6,902 bases of DNA, from positions 1 through 6,902 of the forward strand of contig CAMYZK010000138.1 of NCBI GenBank assembly GCA_947303825.1. Reading direction: 5' to 3'. Shown in pieces: positions 5,992 to 6,902 of this stretch (position 1 is its first letter; the number at the start of each line of letters is the position of its first letter). The notes beneath the pieces are model-generated. The model did no database searches. It was not told the origin of the DNA and saw only the letters and a list, made by a program, of their open reading frames with translations. The position numbers and the translations under genes were made by a program. Source of the DNA: an uncultured Prevotella sp. (GTDB taxonomy: Bacteria; Bacteroidota; Bacteroidia; Bacteroidales; Bacteroidaceae).

Positions 5992-6068
5992 AATTCTCTT
6001 TCCTCTTTCCACTTTCCTCTGATTACTCGGTAATCATATCTATCATCTTTCATCTGTCATCTATAATC
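5992..6068 (-). repeat. Degenerate heptamer tract read on the minus strand (GAGGAAA and GATGANA types)
   Basis: Exactly eleven 7-bp units fill 77 bases without a phase break. Read on the minus strand, the units nearest recN are GATTATA, then GATGACA, and further on GATGAAA, GATGATA and GATATGA; after two diverged units come GAGGAAA, GTGGAAA, GAGGAAA and GAGAATT. Nearly all start with G. The tract therefore runs toward the GAGTTAA tract at 5905-5937, which has its G-initial units on the plus strand. It ends only five bases before the recN ATG. The two diverged middle units form the palindrome at 6020-6036. Confidence 0.7.
6020..6036. repeat. Perfect 17-bp palindrome upstream of recN
   Basis: TGATTAC (6020-6026) and GTAATCA (6030-6036) are exact reverse complements around TCG. 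The dyad lies 37 bases before the recN start, within the heptamer tract and in phase with it, where the unit type switches. It could be an operator site or a small hairpin in the recN leader. I do not recognise it as a LexA box, and no clear TAnnTTTG promoter lies beside it. Confidence 0.45.
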
Positions 6069-6073
6069 TCATT

Positions 6074-6902
6074 ATGCTGTCAAGACTGTTCATACGTAAC
6101 TTCGCCCTTATTGAGGAGCTCGACATTGACTTCCACGAAGGTTTCTCCGTTGTAACCGGAGAGACCGGAGCCGGCAAGAGTATCATACTGGGAGCCATCG
6201 GCCTGCTACTGGGGCAGCGAGCCGACATGAAAGCCATAAAGACGGGTGCCGACAAATGTGTTGTAGAGGCTCACTTCCAGCTTGCCGGATACGACGATAT
6301 AGCAACCTTCTTCAGTAACAACGACCTGGAGGCCGACCTTAGCGACACCATCGTAAGACGCGAACTGACAGCAAGCGGAAAGAGCCGCGCCTTTATCAAC
6401 GACACACCCGTAGCCCTCTCTACCCTGAAAGACCTGGGAGAACGCCTCATCGACGTACACTCGCAACATCAGAACCTGCTACTGGGCAAGCACGACTTTC
6501 AGCTTAACGTTGTAGACGTGATGGCCGACAATAACGATATGCTGAAGAACTACCAGAAGACATATCATGACTATCACGACAAGATGAAGATGCTGGAAGA
6601 GAAGAGAGCACAGCTCGATGCCGACCGTCAGAAGGCAGACTTCATGAAGTTTCAGTTCGACGAGCTCACCAATGCCAACCTTGAAGCCGGTGAACAGGAG
6701 GAACTGGAGAGTCGCGAAGAGATGATGACCCACTCGGAGGATATAAAGAATGCCCTCTATGAGGCCGAAAATGCCCTCAACGACGACAACTGTGGCATCG
6801 TCATGCAGCTGAGAAACGCCACGTCGTCACTGCGCAACATACAAGACGTTTTTGCCGATGCTTCAGAGATGGCCGACAGGCTAGAGTCGTGCCATGTGGA
6901 GC
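6074..6902 (+). CDS. recN: DNA repair protein RecN, N-terminal half (cut by window end)
   Basis: RecN is an SMC-like ATPase that acts early in double-strand break repair with RecA, holding DNA ends together in the cytoplasm. The frame opens at ATG 6074 and stays open for 276 codons to the window edge; the family is usually about 550 residues, so half is present. The N-terminus MLSRLFIRNFALIEELDIDF is typical. The Walker A motif GETGAGKS is at 29-36, followed by the RecN-specific region GKSRAFIND (102-110) and the Q-loop-like DVHSQHQNLLL (127-137). From about 145 the sequence becomes charged and heptad-like, matching the start of the coiled coil. The ABC signature and Walker B would lie beyond the window. 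The 176-base spacer separates it from tsaC, so it probably has its own promoter, but none is recognisable; SOS control cannot be judged, as I see no LexA-type box I would trust. Confidence 0.97.
   Translation, partial: MLSRLFIRNFALIEELDIDFHEGFSVVTGETGAGKSIILGAIGLLLGQRADMKAIKTGADKCVVEAHFQLAGYDDIATFFSNNDLEADLSDTIVRRELTASGKSRAFINDTPVALSTLKDLGERLIDVHSQHQNLLLGKHDFQLNVVDVMADNNDMLKNYQKTYHDYHDKMKMLEEKRAQLDADRQKADFMKFQFDELTNANLEAGEQEELESREEMMTHSEDIKNALYEAENALNDDNCGIVMQLRNATSSLRNIQDVFADASEMADRLESCHVE

Noticed and set aside
5970..6155. Short plus-strand open frame (61 codons) across the tsaC-recN spacer
   Set aside because: Its sequence is translated repeat (Ser/Phe/Ile-rich) and it runs out of frame into recN, which is clearly coding from 6074.

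Overview
The window looks like a Bacteroidales chromosome, most likely Prevotella or a close relative. Three things point there: a signal-peptide lipoprotein with an acidic stretch after the lipid-bearing cysteine and a BACON-like domain; a periplasmic glycoside hydrolase whose predicted mature N-terminus is glutamine (the Bacteroidetes 'Q-rule'); and putative promoters of the Bacteroidetes type (-7 TAnnTTTG, -33 TTG) rather than Shine-Dalgarno/sigma70 style signals. All genes lie on the + strand, none looks broken, and both ends of the window cut through a gene.

Layout. 2-73: last 23 codons of ribosomal protein L25 (rplY). 108-701: peptidyl-tRNA hydrolase (pth). 761-1195: Hsp15-like S4-domain RNA-binding protein. 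1257-2369: surface-type lipoprotein with a BACON-like domain and a beta-rich C-terminal half. 2412-2873: type I QueF (preQ0 reductase), with its own candidate promoter. 2923-5334: secreted glycoside hydrolase family 2 enzyme, beta-galactosidase-like, with a candidate promoter overlapped by a palindrome. 5331-5897: threonylcarbamoyl-AMP synthase (TsaC/YrdC), whose start overlaps the GH2 stop by 4 bases (ATGA). 5898-6073: an intergenic spacer built largely of 7-bp repeats. 6074 to the end: N-terminal half of the DNA repair ATPase RecN.

Functionally, the first three genes form a translation and ribosome-rescue neighbourhood (L25, Pth, Hsp15-like). QueF and TsaC both serve tRNA anticodon-loop modification (queuosine at position 34, t6A at position 37). 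The lipoprotein and the GH2 enzyme are envelope proteins set among these housekeeping genes without SusC/SusD partners in view, so they do not form a recognisable polysaccharide utilisation locus here.

I see no mobile element, CRISPR array, tRNA or rRNA, and no clear multi-gene novel system. The signal least explained by known features is the spacer before recN: GA-initial heptamers run inward from both sides (plus strand on the left, minus strand on the right) around a short core with a weak hairpin, and a perfect 17-bp palindrome is embedded in phase within the right-hand tract.
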